From NCBI RefSeq assembly GCF_002831645.1, contig NZ_CP025117.1:3611001-3675000 (forward strand): a stretch of DNA of 64,000 nucleotides. Direction: 5' to 3'. The DNA comes from Olleya sp. Bg11-27 (GTDB taxonomy: Bacteria; Bacteroidota; Bacteroidia; Flavobacteriales; Flavobacteriaceae). Below, piece by piece: positions 63,583 to 64,000 of the stretch. Both the position numbers and the translations under genes were made by a program. Within the stretch, counting starts at the first letter, position 1, and each line of letters begins with the position of its first letter. The notes under the pieces were generated by a model, which did not search any database, was not told where the DNA came from, and saw nothing but the letters and a program-made list of their open reading frames with translations.

Positions 63583-64000
63583 ATGATAACCAAATTATTA
63601 AAATCTGCAAATAAAAAATTATTACCTAAAGATTATCTTTTTAGTCCTGACTGGATTGTTTTAGGAGTAAATAATGTCTGTAATTTACATTGTAAAATGT
63701 GCGATGTTGGAACTAAAACAATTGAAACAAATTTTGCTCAAAACTTAATAGGAACACATCCTATTAACATGCCTTTAGACTTAATTAAAAAAATTATAGA
63801 CCAAACGGCATTATTTTATCCGAAAGCAAAATTAGGTTATGCTTTTACAGAGCCTTTAGTATATCGCTATTTAGAAGATTCTTTAAATTATGCTAAAGAA
63901 AAAAACATAAAAACTACAATTACAACTAATGCATTAACATTAAAACAAAATGCTAAAAAATTAATTGATGCTAATTTAAACGAATTATATATTTCATTAG
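63583..64000 (+). CDS. Radical SAM protein (partial, cut by window end)
   Basis: ATG at 63583 and an open frame of at least 139 residues to the window edge. The cluster motif CNLHCKMC (CxxxCxxC) lies near residues 33-40, preceded by DWIVLGVNN, and the GYAFTEPLVYR segment resembles the GGEP-type stretch of the fold. No B12 domain is at the N-terminus, so it is a different type from the two in the operon. The C-terminal auxiliary cluster domain cannot be seen. Confidence 0.85.
   Translation, partial: MITKLLKSANKKLLPKDYLFSPDWIVLGVNNVCNLHCKMCDVGTKTIETNFAQNLIGTHPINMPLDLIKKIIDQTALFYPKAKLGYAFTEPLVYRYLEDSLNYAKEKNIKTTITTNALTLKQNAKKLIDANLNELYISL

Overview
The window looks like chromosome of a marine or cold-environment member of the Flavobacteriaceae (Bacteroidota). 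The evidence is seen directly: AT-rich DNA, Bacteroidota-type promoter boxes (TAnnTTTG) and no clear Shine-Dalgarno sequences, lipoproteins with flavobacterial lipoboxes, a type IX secretion (T9SS) C-terminal sorting domain, DUF4252 proteins behind an ECF sigma factor, and a CcsB-CcsA fusion. Genus and species cannot be fixed from the sequence alone. No rRNA, tRNA, transposase, phage gene or CRISPR array was found.

Layout. 1-4064: tail of an upstream gene, cytochrome c maturation (CcsBA) and a truncated haemoglobin. 4124-14572: a housekeeping block (DUF2520 oxidoreductase, KdsC-type phosphatase, UbiA prenyltransferase, Maf) split by a tight three-gene operon of a coiled-coil P-loop NTPase, an MscS-like membrane protein and a CPA1-type antiporter; a second MscS protein and CorA follow. 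14641-24327: lipoproteins, a PIG-L/ThuA-like fusion with a 34-residue membrane protein and a sodium:solute symporter, and an arsenic resistance operon (arsR, arsC-like, acr3). 24519-31056: poorly conserved proteins, an AraC-type membrane regulator, a TonB-dependent receptor and a J-domain/KTSC protein. 31181-39711: a glycosyltransferase, a haem protein, purB, an ECF sigma/DUF4252 operon, an S41 protease and a Dph6-like enzyme.

39786-48435 is a complete cobalamin acquisition locus: a cobalamin riboswitch, a BtuB-like receptor, a BtuG-like propeller lipoprotein and a second, T9SS-exported propeller protein on the minus strand, and btuF-btuC-btuD on the plus strand. It is followed by about 1.27 kb of non-coding tandem repeats (12-13 copies of a 102-bp unit with a conserved hairpin). 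Then come rmuC and a thioesterase.

52387-64000 is a glycan or lipid-glycan locus: eight consecutive overlapping or abutting genes (nine with the nucleotidyltransferase-like leader) encoding two B12-binding radical SAM proteins, a methyltransferase between them, a CxxCH lipoprotein, two GT2 enzymes, a GT-C membrane protein and a flippase, met tail-to-tail by UDP-galactopyranose mutase and followed by another radical SAM gene cut by the window end. The B12 uptake locus a few kb away could supply the cofactor for the radical SAM pair. The best candidates for undescribed biology are this operon, the NTPase/MscS-like/antiporter operon and the 102-bp array.
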